Shown here: positions 8,821 through 18,435 of the stretch, in pieces
Layout: each line of letters starts with the position of its first letter
Position numbering within the stretch: the stretch's first letter is position 1
Assembly (NCBI RefSeq): GCF_004102725.1
Contig: NZ_LHQS01000002.1
Location: 487,984-551,983, forward strand
DNA from: Methanoculleus taiwanensis
GTDB lineage: Archaea > Halobacteriota > Methanomicrobia > Methanomicrobiales > Methanoculleaceae
Reading direction: 5' to 3'
DNA length: 64,000 nt
The notes under the pieces: model-generated
The model's input: the letters and a program-made list of their open reading frames with translations, nothing else
Databases searched by the model: none
What the model was told of the DNA's origin: nothing
Program-made: the position numbers and the translations under genes

Positions 8821-9270
8821 TTAGCGGACGATGAGAACCGGGGGTTTCATCTCTCCGGCAACCTCTTCGAAGAGGGTACTGATCCGGTGCTTCCCGCTCC
8901 GGCCGTACGCACCCATGACGACCAGCGAGTACTCGCCGGAGTTTGCCTCCTGGATCACCTCGTCGCGGGTAATGCCCTCGACGATCTTCGACGAGCACCT
9001 GATCCGTTCCCTGTTGTAGTGATACAGGATCGCTGCGAGTTCGTCCTGGATATTCTTCTTCATGTCCCGCCAGATCTGGACTTCGTAGTCCTTCACCCGG
9101 TCGCAGATGCCGCTCTGCGCACAGAAGTTAAAGGCCATCGCTTTGGCCTCCCTGATATCGAGTACCGAGAAGAAGACCACTTCCGCTCCTTTTCGCTTCG
9201 CAATCGTGATTGCGTGCAACGCTGCTTTCTGGCTCCATTTGGAGCCGTCGAGGAGAACGAGATACTTCAT
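8821..9270 (-). CDS. Universal stress protein, UspA family
   Basis: A 149-residue single-domain Usp. The N-terminal strand KYLVLLDGSKWSQKAALHA and the ATP-binding loop GAYGRSGKHRIS are typical of the ATP-binding subgroup. It is the last gene of a three-gene minus-strand cluster: Usp-like protein, ArsB/NhaD-type permease, this Usp. The 3-bp gap to the permease stop suggests cotranscription and a regulatory role on the transporter, which is inference. Confidence 0.88.
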   Translation of the reverse strand: MKYLVLLDGSKWSQKAALHAITIAKRKGAEVVFFSVLDIREAKAMAFNFCAQSGICDRVKDYEVQIWRDMKKNIQDELAAILYHYNRERIRCSSKIVEGITRDEVIQEANSGEYSLVVMGAYGRSGKHRISTLFEEVAGEMKPPVLIVR

Positions 9271-9273
9271 ATG

Positions 9274-10596
9274 TTACACCACGTACATCATCCAGAGTAT
9301 TCCAAGACCCACCGCCACCGTGACCACGAGTACGAGCATCCCGAGTTTCAGGAAGTCGATAAAGGTGATGGCGACTCCTTCGCGCTCGGCGATACCGAGC
9401 ACGACCACATTTGCGGAGGCTGCGATCGCCGAGCCGTTGCCGCCGAGACAGGCGCCGAGGGAGAGCGCCCACCAGAGCGGGTAGACATCCATCGTTCCGC
9501 TCATATCGTGAATGAGCGGTATCATCGCTGCCGTCAGGGGGATATTGTCCACCACGGCCGATGCAAACGCAGCGAACCAGGTGATAATGATCATCGCTTC
9601 GCCGGTCGAGTGGACGTTGCTGATCATGAACGCCGCTATCTCGGCGATCACGCCCGTCTCCACGAGTGCCCCGACGATGATAAAGAGCCCGCCGAAGAAG
9701 AAGAGCGCCGGCCACTCGACCTTCTCGAAGATCATCTCCGGAGCCTCACGGCTCCAGAAGAGGATGAGCGCAGCTCCGATGAGGGCGACCTCGGCAGGCT
9801 CGAGCGTCATCGCGGGATCGACGAACGGCAGGAACGTGTGCAGGATACTGCCGATGTCGTTGTGGACGAAGAAGAGGAAGACCACGAAGAGGATGACGAT
9901 CACCGATTTGTTAAAGAGTGCCTTATCCCGGATTGCCGCCCGCTCGTCGAGGCTGCCCAGTGTCCGCACAAGGGTATCCCGCTCCTCCGGCGTGACTTTC
10001 ATACCCCTGCCGTAGAGGAGGTACATCATCCCGATGAGTATGACCATGTCGACGAGGGCGATAGGGCCCATATTGAAGAGGAACTCGTTGAAGGAGAGTC
10101 CCGCCGAGGATGCGATCATGATATTCGGCGGGTCGCCGATGAGCGTCGCCGCCCCGCCGATGTTCGAGGCGAATATCTCGGCGACCAGGAACGGGATCGG
10201 GTTGAGTTTCATCAGGTTCGCGACGTAGAGGAGCATCGGGGTGAGGAGCAGCACGGTCGTGACGTTATCGAGGAACGCGCTCACTACTGCCGTTACCGCC
10301 ATGAAGAGGACGAGGATCAGGATCGGACTTCCCCGTGCGAGTTTCGTCGTCCGGATCGCGATATACTCGAATAACCCGCTGTTCCGTGCGGTGTTCACGA
10401 TGATCATCATCCCCAGAAGGAGGAAGATGGTGCCGAGATCGAGGTGTTCGAGAAGCGAGTCCCACGGGACGATCCCGAGGAAGACGACAACGGCCGCTCC
10501 GGCCATGGCCGCGACCGCCCGGTGGATCCGCTCGTCCACGATCAGGACGTAGGTGAGCAGAAATACGACTATTGCCAGCAGCGCGACGCCGTCCAT
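9274..10596 (-). CDS. ArsB/NhaD-type ion transporter superfamily permease
   Basis: A 440-residue integral membrane protein with about 11-12 hydrophobic segments. The hairpin motifs SAFLDNVTTVLLLTPM near residue 107 and SAVVDNIPLTAAMIPL near 365 are the two inverted-repeat signatures of the ion transporter (ArsB/NhaD/SLC13) superfamily, and ASNIGGAATLIGDPPNIM is the central conserved loop. The transported ion cannot be read from sequence; NhaD-like Na+/H+ exchange or anion transport are the options. It is sandwiched between two universal-stress genes. Confidence 0.87.
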   Translation of the reverse strand: MDGVALLAIVVFLLTYVLIVDERIHRAVAAMAGAAVVVFLGIVPWDSLLEHLDLGTIFLLLGMMIIVNTARNSGLFEYIAIRTTKLARGSPILILVLFMAVTAVVSAFLDNVTTVLLLTPMLLYVANLMKLNPIPFLVAEIFASNIGGAATLIGDPPNIMIASSAGLSFNEFLFNMGPIALVDMVILIGMMYLLYGRGMKVTPEERDTLVRTLGSLDERAAIRDKALFNKSVIVILFVVFLFFVHNDIGSILHTFLPFVDPAMTLEPAEVALIGAALILFWSREAPEMIFEKVEWPALFFFGGLFIIVGALVETGVIAEIAAFMISNVHSTGEAMIIITWFAAFASAVVDNIPLTAAMIPLIHDMSGTMDVYPLWWALSLGACLGGNGSAIAASANVVVLGIAEREGVAITFIDFLKLGMLVLVVTVAVGLGILWMMYVV

Positions 10597-10604
10597 GACT
10601 CCAC

Positions 10605-11147
10605 CTAGTAGATGATCGCGGGATTCTTGACCCGCTGGCAGATCCTGAGGGCGAGCGGGCTTAAGGATGCGGTCGGCGATTCCCCGTCCCCGTAATGCTT
10701 CGAGATCGCGAGCATATCAAAGTCGGTCGCCATCCGTATCACGTCGTCGCCTTTCTGGCCGATGAAGAGCCGGGTCTGCGTCGCGATCCCATGCTTCTCG
10801 AGCTGGCGGGATACCTTTGCAAGGGTCTCTTCGCCGTGCGCCTCTTTCTTCTTCCGAAAGTCCTCGACCGTCTCATGATCGAGCGTCTGCTCCAGGATCG
10901 AGTAGACCCGGACGTCCGTTATATATGCAAGCGAAACCCTGGCGTCGTAGGCGGAGAGAACTTCGATGAGATCGTCCGGGAGTTCTCCGGTGAAGACGTC
11001 GAGGGGCAGCAGGATGGCATGCACCTCGGGGACGACCATATCCTCCTCGGTCAGCAGGAACTCGCCGTACTCCTTCAGGACGGTCTCGTAGCGCTTCCCG
11101 ACGATATCCTTGAACTTTCGTTGAATTAAGGATGAGTAATATCCCAT
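10605..11147 (-). CDS. Usp-like cytoplasmic protein
   Basis: A 180-residue protein with a divergent universal-stress fold: VHAILLPLDVFTGELPDDLIEVLSAY, then RVSLAYITD, a central helix (EKHGIATQTRLFIGQ) and a final strand NPAIIY. The nucleotide loop GxxGxG is not clear (KHYGDGESPTASLSPLALR), so ATP binding is doubtful. It is the first gene of the cluster with the permease and the second Usp. AT-rich sequence upstream probably holds the promoter. Confidence 0.7.
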   Translation of the reverse strand: MGYYSSLIQRKFKDIVGKRYETVLKEYGEFLLTEEDMVVPEVHAILLPLDVFTGELPDDLIEVLSAYDARVSLAYITDVRVYSILEQTLDHETVEDFRKKKEAHGEETLAKVSRQLEKHGIATQTRLFIGQKGDDVIRMATDFDMLAISKHYGDGESPTASLSPLALRICQRVKNPAIIY

Positions 11148-11266
11148 TGTAATGCTCTCCTAGAGTATCTGAATGGTGGGAGTTAATATTTTGGTCTCCT
11201 CCGTACCTGAAAATTTTTCCGCCTTTCCGGATTTCAACCCTTCGGAAGGGTTTCTCGGCAGAGCTG

Positions 11267-11803
11267 TCACTCCGGCCGGACCCCGAGCGCCTGGCGGCAG
11301 GCGGTGCAGAACTGCTTCTTCTTCCGGTCAAGCTCGTCGAGGGTCGCCGGCCGGAACATAATGCACTCCCGGTCGGTGCAGTGGTCGAGCCCGAGGAGAT
11401 GCCCGATCTCGTGAGCTCCTTCTTTTGCCGTCCGGTCGATGAGGTCGTCGTCGTTTGCTGCGCGGTTATAGTAGGTATTATCGAGGCGTGCGGTGGAGAC
11501 GACGGCGGCACCCGCTGCTTTCCGTGCGAGGCCGAAGACGAAGTCGCAGTTCTGCACGAAGAGATCGCGGCTCGTAACGAGGAGCAGAGGGTCCGCTATG
11601 CCGTATCGCCGGATAAACGTATTCTGGAGGCGATCCAGGATCTTCGCAGCATCGTACTGATCGCGGTTCCGGTCATATCCGTCCGCCAGGAGCGGGTACT
11701 CGATGATCTCGACCTCCCGGCAGAGAAGCATCGAGATGAGGCGGGAGACGGGAACCTCGAGACCCGGAGGTGCCTGCTGATCCCAAAGAATTTTGATGCC
11801 CAT
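11267..11803 (-). CDS. amzA: Archaemetzincin, zinc metalloprotease
   Basis: A 178-residue protein with the diagnostic archaemetzincin motif: HEIGHLLGLDHC, followed by CIM and the distal FCTACR. The three histidines bind catalytic zinc, and the four cysteines form the second, structural zinc site that defines the family. Length matches family members. It is divergent from the UPF0146 gene, which starts 17 bp away, so the two share a promoter region. The physiological substrate is unknown in the family. Confidence 0.93.
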   Translation of the reverse strand: MGIKILWDQQAPPGLEVPVSRLISMLLCREVEIIEYPLLADGYDRNRDQYDAAKILDRLQNTFIRRYGIADPLLLVTSRDLFVQNCDFVFGLARKAAGAAVVSTARLDNTYYNRAANDDDLIDRTAKEGAHEIGHLLGLDHCTDRECIMFRPATLDELDRKKKQFCTACRQALGVRPE

Positions 11804-11820
11804 TGCCTAATCTCTGGGTA

Positions 11821-12240
11821 ATGAGTGGGCATAAACGTATTGAGCAGAGTATCGGAGAGTTTATCGCTGCCCGGTACCGCGATGCCGTCGAGATAGGGAT
11901 CGGCAACAACCCGGGTGCCGCACGGGTGGTCGCTGCCGGAGGAGCCCTCCGGCGCTGCACCGACATCCGCCATGGGATCTCGCACGAAGGACTCTCCGTT
12001 ACCGTCGACGACATCTTCGAACCTGATCTCGCGCTCTATGCGGGGGCGGATCTGCTCTACGCCATCAGACCCGGCATCGAGATGATACCGTCCATGATAG
12101 CGCTCGCCCGGCGTGTCGATGCCGATCTCCTGGTGTACCACCTCGGCTTTGAGATATACGAAAACGGGGGGGAGATCGTCGACCCCGGAACCGTCCTCCG
12201 GCGCTACCACCGCCGGAGCGATCAGAAAAGTGTCGACTGA
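11821..12240 (+). CDS. UPF0146 family protein
   Basis: From the ATG at 11821 the protein is 139 residues. [38 protein letters not shown] and the downstream hydrophobic strand match UPF0146, a euryarchaeal family with a Rossmann-like fold resembling a methyltransferase without proven activity. An upstream TTG at 11803 is possible, but the ATG is simpler. Its 3' end overlaps the 3' end of rfcL by 19 bp, tail to tail. Confidence 0.85.
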   Translation: MSGHKRIEQSIGEFIAARYRDAVEIGIGNNPGAARVVAAGGALRRCTDIRHGISHEGLSVTVDDIFEPDLALYAGADLLYAIRPGIEMIPSMIALARRVDADLLVYHLGFEIYENGGEIVDPGTVLRRYHRRSDQKSVD

Positions 12241-13586
12241 CCTGCCGCCCGCTCCGAACGCTTTTCGGCGTCAGGGTTCTCCGGCGGGTCGGGATCAGCC
12301 TTCTTCTCTGTCTTCTTCCGTTTTGATGCCTTTTCAGCCTCTTTTTCGGCTGCTTTTGCCTCTTTTGCGACCTCGCGTATGATCCGTGCGGCAGCGGTCT
12401 TGTCCTGGAGGAAGAGGTTCAGTTCGTCGGCGTCGAGCTGGAGTTCCCGGACGTAGCGGGCAGGATCCTGCTCGACGAGCAGGGTGATCGGCGTGAAGAA
12501 CTCGTCGGCAAGCGTGCTCTCCGGGATATGCGCTTCGGCTGCGAGTTTTCGGATCAGGCCTGCCCGGATAGCCTTCTGCCGCCGCGACCTGCTCATCTTG
12601 CCCCAGCGTTCAGGCGGGGAGATCTTTCCGTGGATCCCGTGCCCTCCGGCCGCATCGGCCACCCCGATCAGCATCATGGCGGTCGCGTACCGCCAGAGCG
12701 TATAGTACTGGCGTCGGTACGTCAGTCCGACATACTCGTCGGCACGTGCGATAGCGTCGTAGCCGCGTGCCCGGGACGCGAAGTCGGGCATATGCTGGAG
12801 GTTGCCTTCGATCCACTGCAGGGCGGCGTCGGGGGTATCCTCCACCTCGTAGGATACCTTCATGAGCGCCTCGTCGCTTCTGCCCTTGAAGACGGCGGCG
12901 ACGAGATCGAAGATGGTGGAGCGCTCGTCCTTCTGCGCGGTGTGAATGTCGGCAACGGAGACTTCGCTCTGGCCGATCCCGGCAGCAAAGAGCATGTTCA
13001 CTGCCGCCCGCATATCCCCGCCGGCACGTCCGGCGATCTCGGCGAGCGCCTCCTCTCCGCAGGAGAGCCCCTCCCCGCTGCAGATCTGCCGGAGCCGGGG
13101 GACGATTGAGCGTGCCTGAAGCGACCGGAACTGCACCGGTTCGGTGACCGCCTTGAGCTCTTTTGCAAGACCGTAGTAGTCGTTTGCGATCAGGATGATC
13201 GGCTGACGGGAGCGGGCGATGATATCGACGATCGCCCGTGCGCCGCCGCGGTCGGCGTGGGCGTGGAGATTGTCCGCCTCGTCGAGGATGATGACCTTCC
13301 GCTCAGCGCCCGTAAGGCTCATCGTCGTGCTGCTGCTGCCCGCGATCTTCTCGATGATCGGCTTTGTACGCTGATCGGAGGCGTTCAGTTCGACGACCTC
13401 CCAGTTCATATCGTTCGCAAGAGCATATGCGCTCGAGGTCTTCCCGATCCCGGGTCTGCCGTACAGGACGAGGGGTTTGCTCTGCGGTGTCCAGGCTTTT
13501 GCCCATTCGTACATCTGCCGGACTGCGGAGGTGTTTCCCACGATATCCTGCAGGTGTCGGGGCCTGTACTTCTCCGCCCAATCCAT
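12222..13586 (-). CDS. rfcL: Replication factor C large subunit (clamp loader)
   Basis: A 454-residue AAA+ protein that loads the PCNA clamp together with RfcS. It begins [12 protein letters not shown], has Walker [10 protein letters not shown], Walker [10 protein letters not shown] and the RFC box region. The C-terminal tail is lysine/glutamate-rich and ends in QSTLF, a canonical PCNA-interacting PIP box. The start is placed at 13586 because family members begin with this WxEKYRP motif; GGTGG lies about 10 nt upstream. A longer frame starts at 13619. Confidence 0.95.
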   Translation of the reverse strand: MDWAEKYRPRHLQDIVGNTSAVRQMYEWAKAWTPQSKPLVLYGRPGIGKTSSAYALANDMNWEVVELNASDQRTKPIIEKIAGSSSTTMSLTGAERKVIILDEADNLHAHADRGGARAIVDIIARSRQPIILIANDYYGLAKELKAVTEPVQFRSLQARSIVPRLRQICSGEGLSCGEEALAEIAGRAGGDMRAAVNMLFAAGIGQSEVSVADIHTAQKDERSTIFDLVAAVFKGRSDEALMKVSYEVEDTPDAALQWIEGNLQHMPDFASRARGYDAIARADEYVGLTYRRQYYTLWRYATAMMLIGVADAAGGHGIHGKISPPERWGKMSRSRRQKAIRAGLIRKLAAEAHIPESTLADEFFTPITLLVEQDPARYVRELQLDADELNLFLQDKTAAARIIREVAKEAKAAEKEAEKASKRKKTEKKADPDPPENPDAEKRSERAAGQSTLF

Positions 13587-13817
13587 GTACACATATCCAC
13601 CGCCCAGACGAAAAAACAATTGCCACCGCCTGAATATGCTCGATCCGGGGAGCGGCGGAGGTGCCGGATCCGCGGAGTTCCTGCGGCGGAGCCATGGTGG
13701 TAATCCCTCGTTTCGGAACGGATTTGCCTATCTGTCGGCGCCGTTCATATGATAATCAAATACATTATCTCTGATGAGGCAGAATACCATAAAGAAGATT
13801 GGAGTGTTGGTGTTCTC

Positions 13818-14828
13818 GTGGTAAGGGATTGCTCCACTGATACGGTAGCCAAAGCCGTCAGGGAATATGAAGGCGTAACAAGAAAGCACGATATCGGGGG
13901 AATGATCAAGGCACTCCGGATTGAAGCTCCCGACGTTATCGCTTCCTTCGGCGAAGATGCAGCCGTTATCAGGCACAACACCGATGATGCGCTGCTGCTT
14001 GCAGCTGATGGAATCTGGAGCCGGCTCATGGAAGCCGACCCGTTCTGGGCCGGGTATTGTGCGGTGCTGGTGAACGTTCACGATATCGCGGCAATGGGTG
14101 CGAAACCCGTTGCCATGGTGGATATCCTCTCCGTTACGAGCGAACGGATCCGCACCGAGGTGACGCGGGGCATGGTGACCGCATCCGCTCAGTTCGGCGT
14201 GCCGATCGTCGGCGGGCACCTGCACCCCGACACCCCGTACAGCGTCGTCGACGTGGCCATCCTCGGCACCGCCCGGATGGATCAGCTCATCTTCTCCCAC
14301 ACGGCGGAGGAGGGGGATGCGGTCATCGCTGCCATCGATCTCGACGGACGGATTCACCCGTCCTGCTGCCTGAACTGGGACTCGGTGACGATGAAGTCAT
14401 CCGCGGAGGTTCGGGCGCAGATCGAGCTGATGCAGCACCTCGGTGCCGAACGGCTGGTGACCGCCGGCAAGGACATCAGCAATCCCGGCATCATCGGCAC
14501 GCTCGGCATGCTGCTCGAGGTGAGCGGCAAGGGTGCGGTCGTCGATCTCGAGGCGATCCCAAGGCCCGATCTTGCGGCTCTCGGGATCCCCTTCGAGCAG
14601 TGGGTGCGGATGTATCCGGGCATGGGGTTCATCCTCACCGTCCGGGACGAGCATGTCGCCGAGGTCTGCCGGCGTTTTTCCTCCGTTGGTATGGCGGCCG
14701 CATCGATCGGCCGGGTCGACGCCAGCCGGAACCTCACCGTCACCTACCACGGCGAGAAGACGGAGGTCTTCGATCTCGACCGCGACGGTATCATGCGCAT
14801 CTTCGCCGATGAGGATGTATGCCGGTAA
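13818..14828 (+). CDS. Methanogenesis marker protein 2 (AIR synthase-related)
   Basis: An AIR synthase/ThiL-fold protein. SFGEDAAVIRHN, LVNVHDIAAMGAKPVAMVDI and IVGGHLHPDT are the glycine/aspartate-rich metal- and ATP-binding segments of the superfamily. The context, 10 bp overlapping marker 4, identifies it as methanogenesis marker 2, present in essentially all methanogens but with unknown reaction. The GTG at 13818 gives 336 residues, near family length, and follows GGTG and a TATA-like stretch at about 13757-13770. An ATG at 13749 in the same frame would add 23 residues. Confidence 0.85.
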   Translation: MVRDCSTDTVAKAVREYEGVTRKHDIGGMIKALRIEAPDVIASFGEDAAVIRHNTDDALLLAADGIWSRLMEADPFWAGYCAVLVNVHDIAAMGAKPVAMVDILSVTSERIRTEVTRGMVTASAQFGVPIVGGHLHPDTPYSVVDVAILGTARMDQLIFSHTAEEGDAVIAAIDLDGRIHPSCCLNWDSVTMKSSAEVRAQIELMQHLGAERLVTAGKDISNPGIIGTLGMLLEVSGKGAVVDLEAIPRPDLAALGIPFEQWVRMYPGMGFILTVRDEHVAEVCRRFSSVGMAAASIGRVDASRNLTVTYHGEKTEVFDLDRDGIMRIFADEDVCR

Positions 14829-15568
14829 CGGTCGGTATCGGGGCTCTGACAGATCCGGCGAAGGTTCGTGAGAGTATACGGGGAGCCCCTGCCGGGGTTC
14901 GGATGGTCTGCTTCGGCCCGCCGGGTCTGCAGGCAGTGCTCGGGGATGTCTGCACGGTGATAGAGAGCGCCGATCCGGGCAGTGCTCTCGTGTCGGCGCT
15001 GGCAGCAGGAGAGATCGATGCGGCAGTCCGCGGCACGCTTCCTGCATCGTCAACCCTCGGAGCCCTGAAGAAAGCCTGCGGGGTGGACAGCCTCGTTCGG
15101 ATAGCACTCCTCGAGACCGCCGACGGCCGTCTCTTCTTTCTCGCACCGGTCGGGGTCGACGAGGGGTGGACGGTCGCCCAGAAGATCGACCTCGTCGAGC
15201 GTGGGCGAAATCTTGCCCGGAGGTTCGGCCTTCCGGACTCTGTGGCGGTGCTCTCCGGCGGCAGGTACGGCGATATCGGCCGTCACCCCGCCGTCGACCG
15301 GAGCCTTGCCGACGCCGAGCTCGTCGCCCGCCTCGCCGGTGCCGAGCATACCGAGATCCTGATCGAGGATGCCGTTCGCCGCTTCGGCGTTATAGTAGCA
15401 CCCGACGGCATCTCCGGGAACCTGATCTTCCGTACCCTGACGTTTCTCGGAGCAGGCATCGGCCATGGAGCACCGGTGGTAAATACCGATAAAATATTCG
15501 TCGATACCTCGCGCGCCTCACCAAATTATACGAAAGCAATTCTACTCGCAGAATCGCTGGCAAAATAA
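14819..15568 (+). CDS. Methanogenesis marker protein 4 (MtxX-like, phosphotransacetylase-related)
   Basis: A 249-residue protein with the overall pattern of methanogenesis marker 4/MtxX: VTVGIGALTDP, AAVRGTLPASSTL, AVLSGGRYGDIGR and PVVNTDKIFVDTSRA. The fold resembles phosphate acetyl/butyryl transferases, and an old annotation as methyltransferase-related MtxX exists; the real activity is unproven. It overlaps the marker 2 gene by 10 bp, so the two are translationally coupled. Confidence 0.85.
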   Translation: MPVTVGIGALTDPAKVRESIRGAPAGVRMVCFGPPGLQAVLGDVCTVIESADPGSALVSALAAGEIDAAVRGTLPASSTLGALKKACGVDSLVRIALLETADGRLFFLAPVGVDEGWTVAQKIDLVERGRNLARRFGLPDSVAVLSGGRYGDIGRHPAVDRSLADAELVARLAGAEHTEILIEDAVRRFGVIVAPDGISGNLIFRTLTFLGAGIGHGAPVVNTDKIFVDTSRASPNYTKAILLAESLAK

Positions 15569-15716
15569 AAATCGGGCTTAATTTGGCCAAGCATTTGGAA
15601 ACTGCTCATAATTCTTGGGATTTGGAATCGCAATAATTCTGTGACCCGGGTTTGAATGCGGTCGTCAAATGTCTCGCCGATGCCGAAGAGGAGCGCAAAA
15701 AATCGAAATAATCCCG

Positions 15717-15758
15717 AAATATTTAAATATTAACTGATATACTTCTTTTAGAGGTGGA
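15717..15758 (+). promoter_or_regulatory. Promoter and ribosome-binding site of the histone gene
   Basis: An AT block AATATTTAAATATT (15718-15731) is a strong TATA element with CCCGAAA just upstream as a possible BRE. GAGGTGGA at 15751-15758 is a strong ribosome-binding site 7 nt before the ATG at 15766, which fixes the start and rejects an in-frame TTG at 15754. Confidence 0.7.
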
Positions 15759-15765
15759 ATTGATT

Positions 15766-15972
15766 ATGGCAGATCTACCCATTGCTGCGGTTGTACGTAT
15801 CGCAAAGAAGAATGGCGCTGAGAGAGTCGGCAGCGATGCCGCTGCTGCACTCGTTACGAAGGCAGAGGCATACATCGCCGAGCTGACCAAGGAAGCCAAC
15901 AGGCTCGCTCAGCACGCGGGACGCAAGACGATCAAGGCAGAAGATGTCGACCTCGCAGTTAAGTCTGCGTAA
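15766..15972 (+). CDS. Archaeal histone
   Basis: A 68-residue histone-fold protein like HMfA/HMfB. It starts MADLPIAAVVRIAKKNGAER, has the central long helix VTKAEAYIAELTKEANRLA and the final DNA-contacting segment GRKTIKAEDVDLAV. It wraps and compacts DNA as dimers that polymerise. Length is typical of minimal archaeal histones with no tails. The strong promoter and ribosome-binding site fit high expression. Confidence 0.96.
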   Translation: MADLPIAAVVRIAKKNGAERVGSDAAAALVTKAEAYIAELTKEANRLAQHAGRKTIKAEDVDLAVKSA

Positions 15973-16216
15973 GTCCGGCATCATCTCTCTTATTACCCTG
16001 ATTTTTGTATTGTTCGCACGGCCTCGAGCGGGTATCCTGCCCGATGGCTTTTCGGCCCGGCTCTGTTCATTGCAGATCTCGCAGTCTTCCGGCTCTTCTG
16101 TTCCGCTCCCCGGTGACGCTGGCGGTGCAACAACCGTAAAAAGAGGTGATATGGTGCTGCGCTGTCTGCTGCCTCATCGGAGCTGCAACATGGGGAGACG
16201 CCGATTCACGACACGC

Positions 16217-16798
16217 TCAAAGCGTCCCTTTCGTACTTGGAATCTCGGTGCTTGCCGGGTCGATGGCCACAGCGGCTCGTAGAGCCCTTCCGAACGCCTT
16301 GAAGACAGCTTCGCACATGTGATGGTCGTTTCGCCCGTAAAACGACACGTGAGCGGTGATACCGGCGTTGGTGCAGAGGCTGTAGAAGAAGTGCTCGACG
16401 AGGTCTCCCGGAATGTTCCCCGGGCCTGCGGGAGAGAATGTGCCTGTAAAGACGAGGTAGCCCCGTCCCCCGATATCGATCGCCACCCGGGCGAGCGCCT
16501 CGTCCATCGGAACGGCGGCATCCGCGAATCTCGTGATCCCCCGCCCGTCGCCGACGGCTTCTGCGAGCGCACTCCCAAGAACGATGCCGATATCCTCCAT
16601 GGTGTGGTGAGCATCGACGGCGAGGTCGCCGACGGCTTTGATCTCGAGGTCAAGCCTGCCGTGTTTCCCGAGGGCTCCGAGCATATGATCGAGGAATGCG
16701 ATCCCGGTATCGACGGTGCAGGCTCCGCTGCCGTCGAGATCGATCGAGACGGCGATATCCGTCTCGCGTGTTCTGCGGTGGATCTCACTACGGCGCAT
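16217..16798 (-). CDS. hisB: Imidazoleglycerol-phosphate dehydratase
   Basis: A 193-residue HisB for the sixth step of histidine synthesis. The duplicated metal-binding motifs [11 protein letters not shown] and [15 protein letters not shown] are intact, as is [14 protein letters not shown]. The ATG at 16798 overlaps the hisA stop by 11 bp, which fixes the start; an open frame extends further upstream only as a shadow of hisA. It is the last gene of hisG-hisA-hisB on the minus strand. Confidence 0.95.
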   Translation of the reverse strand: MRRSEIHRRTRETDIAVSIDLDGSGACTVDTGIAFLDHMLGALGKHGRLDLEIKAVGDLAVDAHHTMEDIGIVLGSALAEAVGDGRGITRFADAAVPMDEALARVAIDIGGRGYLVFTGTFSPAGPGNIPGDLVEHFFYSLCTNAGITAHVSFYGRNDHHMCEAVFKAFGRALRAAVAIDPASTEIPSTKGTL

Positions 16799-17504
16799 GT
16801 GCTGCCTCCAGTGCATCCGGGAGCGTGATCTTACCTGCATAGAGAGCGGATCCGAGGACGGCACCGGAGACTCCGGCGTCCCGGAGCGCCCGGACGTCGG
16901 CAGCGGACGAGACGCCTCCCGAGGCCACAACGGGGAGGTCTGTTGCCTCAATAAGTCTCTTCACCGGTTCGAGAGCGATCCCCTGCTGCAGCCCCTCGAC
17001 ATCGACGTTGGTGAAGAGGAGCGACCCGGCACCGAGCGTCTCGAAGGTCTTTGCCCAGGTGAGGTAGTCGCCGGCGGCTTCTTCCCAGCCTTCGATGACC
17101 ACCTGCCCTCCCCGGGCGTCGACCCCGGCCATCACACGGTCGCTGCCGAACTCGTCGGCGATAGTGCGGACAGCTCCCGGACTCCTGACGGCAAGCGTTC
17201 CGAGGATCACCCGTGCAACGCCGATCGCGAGCCACCCGGCGGCATCCTCGACGCTCCGGATACCCCCGCCGAGCTCGACGGTGACCTCCGTCTCCCGGAT
17301 GAGCTCCCGGATCAGGTCGGCGTTTCTGGTCGCCGTTCCGAATGCCCCGTCGAGGTTGATGACGTGAAGAGCATCGGCGCCCTCATCGAGCCACTTCTGC
17401 GCCCAGGCGGCAGGATCGCCGTAGACCGTCGCCTGCTCCCGCTTCCCCTGCACGAGCTGGACGCACCGCCCGTCCAGGATATCGACTGCCGGATAGATCT
17501 CCAT
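16788..17504 (-). CDS. hisA: Phosphoribosylformimino-5-aminoimidazole carboxamide ribotide isomerase
   Basis: A 238-residue (beta-alpha)8 barrel. The catalytic aspartates are visible in the N-terminal [12 protein letters not shown] and in AGVDARGG; the phosphate-binding motifs VELGGGIRS and VVASGGVSS are conserved. It catalyses the Amadori isomerisation of ProFAR. It sits 5 bp after hisG and overlaps hisB, giving a compact histidine operon. Confidence 0.95.
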   Translation of the reverse strand: MEIYPAVDILDGRCVQLVQGKREQATVYGDPAAWAQKWLDEGADALHVINLDGAFGTATRNADLIRELIRETEVTVELGGGIRSVEDAAGWLAIGVARVILGTLAVRSPGAVRTIADEFGSDRVMAGVDARGGQVVIEGWEEAAGDYLTWAKTFETLGAGSLLFTNVDVEGLQQGIALEPVKRLIEATDLPVVASGGVSSAADVRALRDAGVSGAVLGSALYAGKITLPDALEAAHAP

Positions 17505-17509
17505 AGGTA

Positions 17510-18409
17510 TCAGCGTATCATCCGGTCTATCGGCATAACTAATATGTCTTTTGCGCCCGCCCGTTTTAACTGGTTGATGAGCTGATAGACCCGCTCTTCA
17601 CGGACGACGGCGTGAACGGCGACGACATTGTCGCTCGATGCGACGTCCATCACGGTCGGGCCGCCGAGGCCCGGGAGGACGTTCTTGACATCCTCGACGG
17701 CGCTCCGGTGAACGTTCATCATCAGGTAGCACTGCCCCTTCGCCCGGATCACGCTCTCGAGGGCGAGAACCAGCTCGTCGATCTTCTCGCGCTTCTCCTG
17801 CATTGAGTTCTTGTTCGCGATGAGAATCGTGCTGCTCGCGAGGATCTCGTCGATGACGCGAAGATGGTTTGTCTTAAGCGTCGTGCCCGAGCTCGAGAGG
17901 TCGACGATGGCGTCGGCGATACCGAGGTGCGGCGTCGCCTCGCATGCCCCGCCGACGGTGACGATGGAGACTTTGATGCCGTGCTGCTCAAAAAAGCTCT
18001 TCGTAATCCCGGGAAACTCCGTCGCGACTCTGGCACCGGCGAGATCGCCGACGCTTCCCACCGCCGACTCCTCCGGCACCGCGACGACGAGCGTCGCCCG
18101 CCCCATTTGGAGGTCGAGCAGTTCGGCGACGTCGGCATTCCGCTCCATCACCATATCCTTCCCGGTGATCCCGATGTCGGCGACGCCGTTTGCGACATAC
18201 TCGGGGATATCGATCGGGCGGGCGAAGAGGATCTCCACGTGGGGATCGTGTGTTCTGGTGATGAGCCTTCGTTCGCCCCCATCCAGCATATGCAGGCCGC
18301 TCTTCTCGATCAGCTCGTTGATTGGCTGGGCAATCCTGCCTTTATTCGGCATGGCGAGGCGGATGGTATACTCATCCCGCCCTTCTTTCGTGTATGTCGT
18401 CGGGGTCAT
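17510..18409 (-). CDS. hisG: ATP phosphoribosyltransferase, long form
   Basis: A 299-residue HisG, the first and feedback-controlled enzyme of histidine synthesis. The catalytic domain shows [25 protein letters not shown] and [14 protein letters not shown]. The last ~75 residues ([20 protein letters not shown]) are the ACT-like regulatory domain of the long form, which does not need HisZ. It lies 26 bp after the metK stop on the same strand. The first ~15 residues are poorly conserved, so the exact start is uncertain. Confidence 0.95.
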   Translation of the reverse strand: MTPTTYTKEGRDEYTIRLAMPNKGRIAQPINELIEKSGLHMLDGGERRLITRTHDPHVEILFARPIDIPEYVANGVADIGITGKDMVMERNADVAELLDLQMGRATLVVAVPEESAVGSVGDLAGARVATEFPGITKSFFEQHGIKVSIVTVGGACEATPHLGIADAIVDLSSSGTTLKTNHLRVIDEILASSTILIANKNSMQEKREKIDELVLALESVIRAKGQCYLMMNVHRSAVEDVKNVLPGLGGPTVMDVASSDNVVAVHAVVREERVYQLINQLKRAGAKDILVMPIDRMIR

Positions 18410-18435
18410 AGGCTATTCCGAAAGAATAGTAGCCG

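Noticed and set aside
8887-10374. 495-codon plus-strand frame rich in Asp, Glu, His and Arg
   Set aside because: It lies antisense to the permease and Usp genes, and its composition is the complement of hydrophobic codons; no domain is visible.
15652-15710. Short frame before the histone gene (NAVVKCLADAEEERKKSK)
   Set aside because: Only about 20 codons with no ribosome-binding site; looks protein-like but is too short to support.
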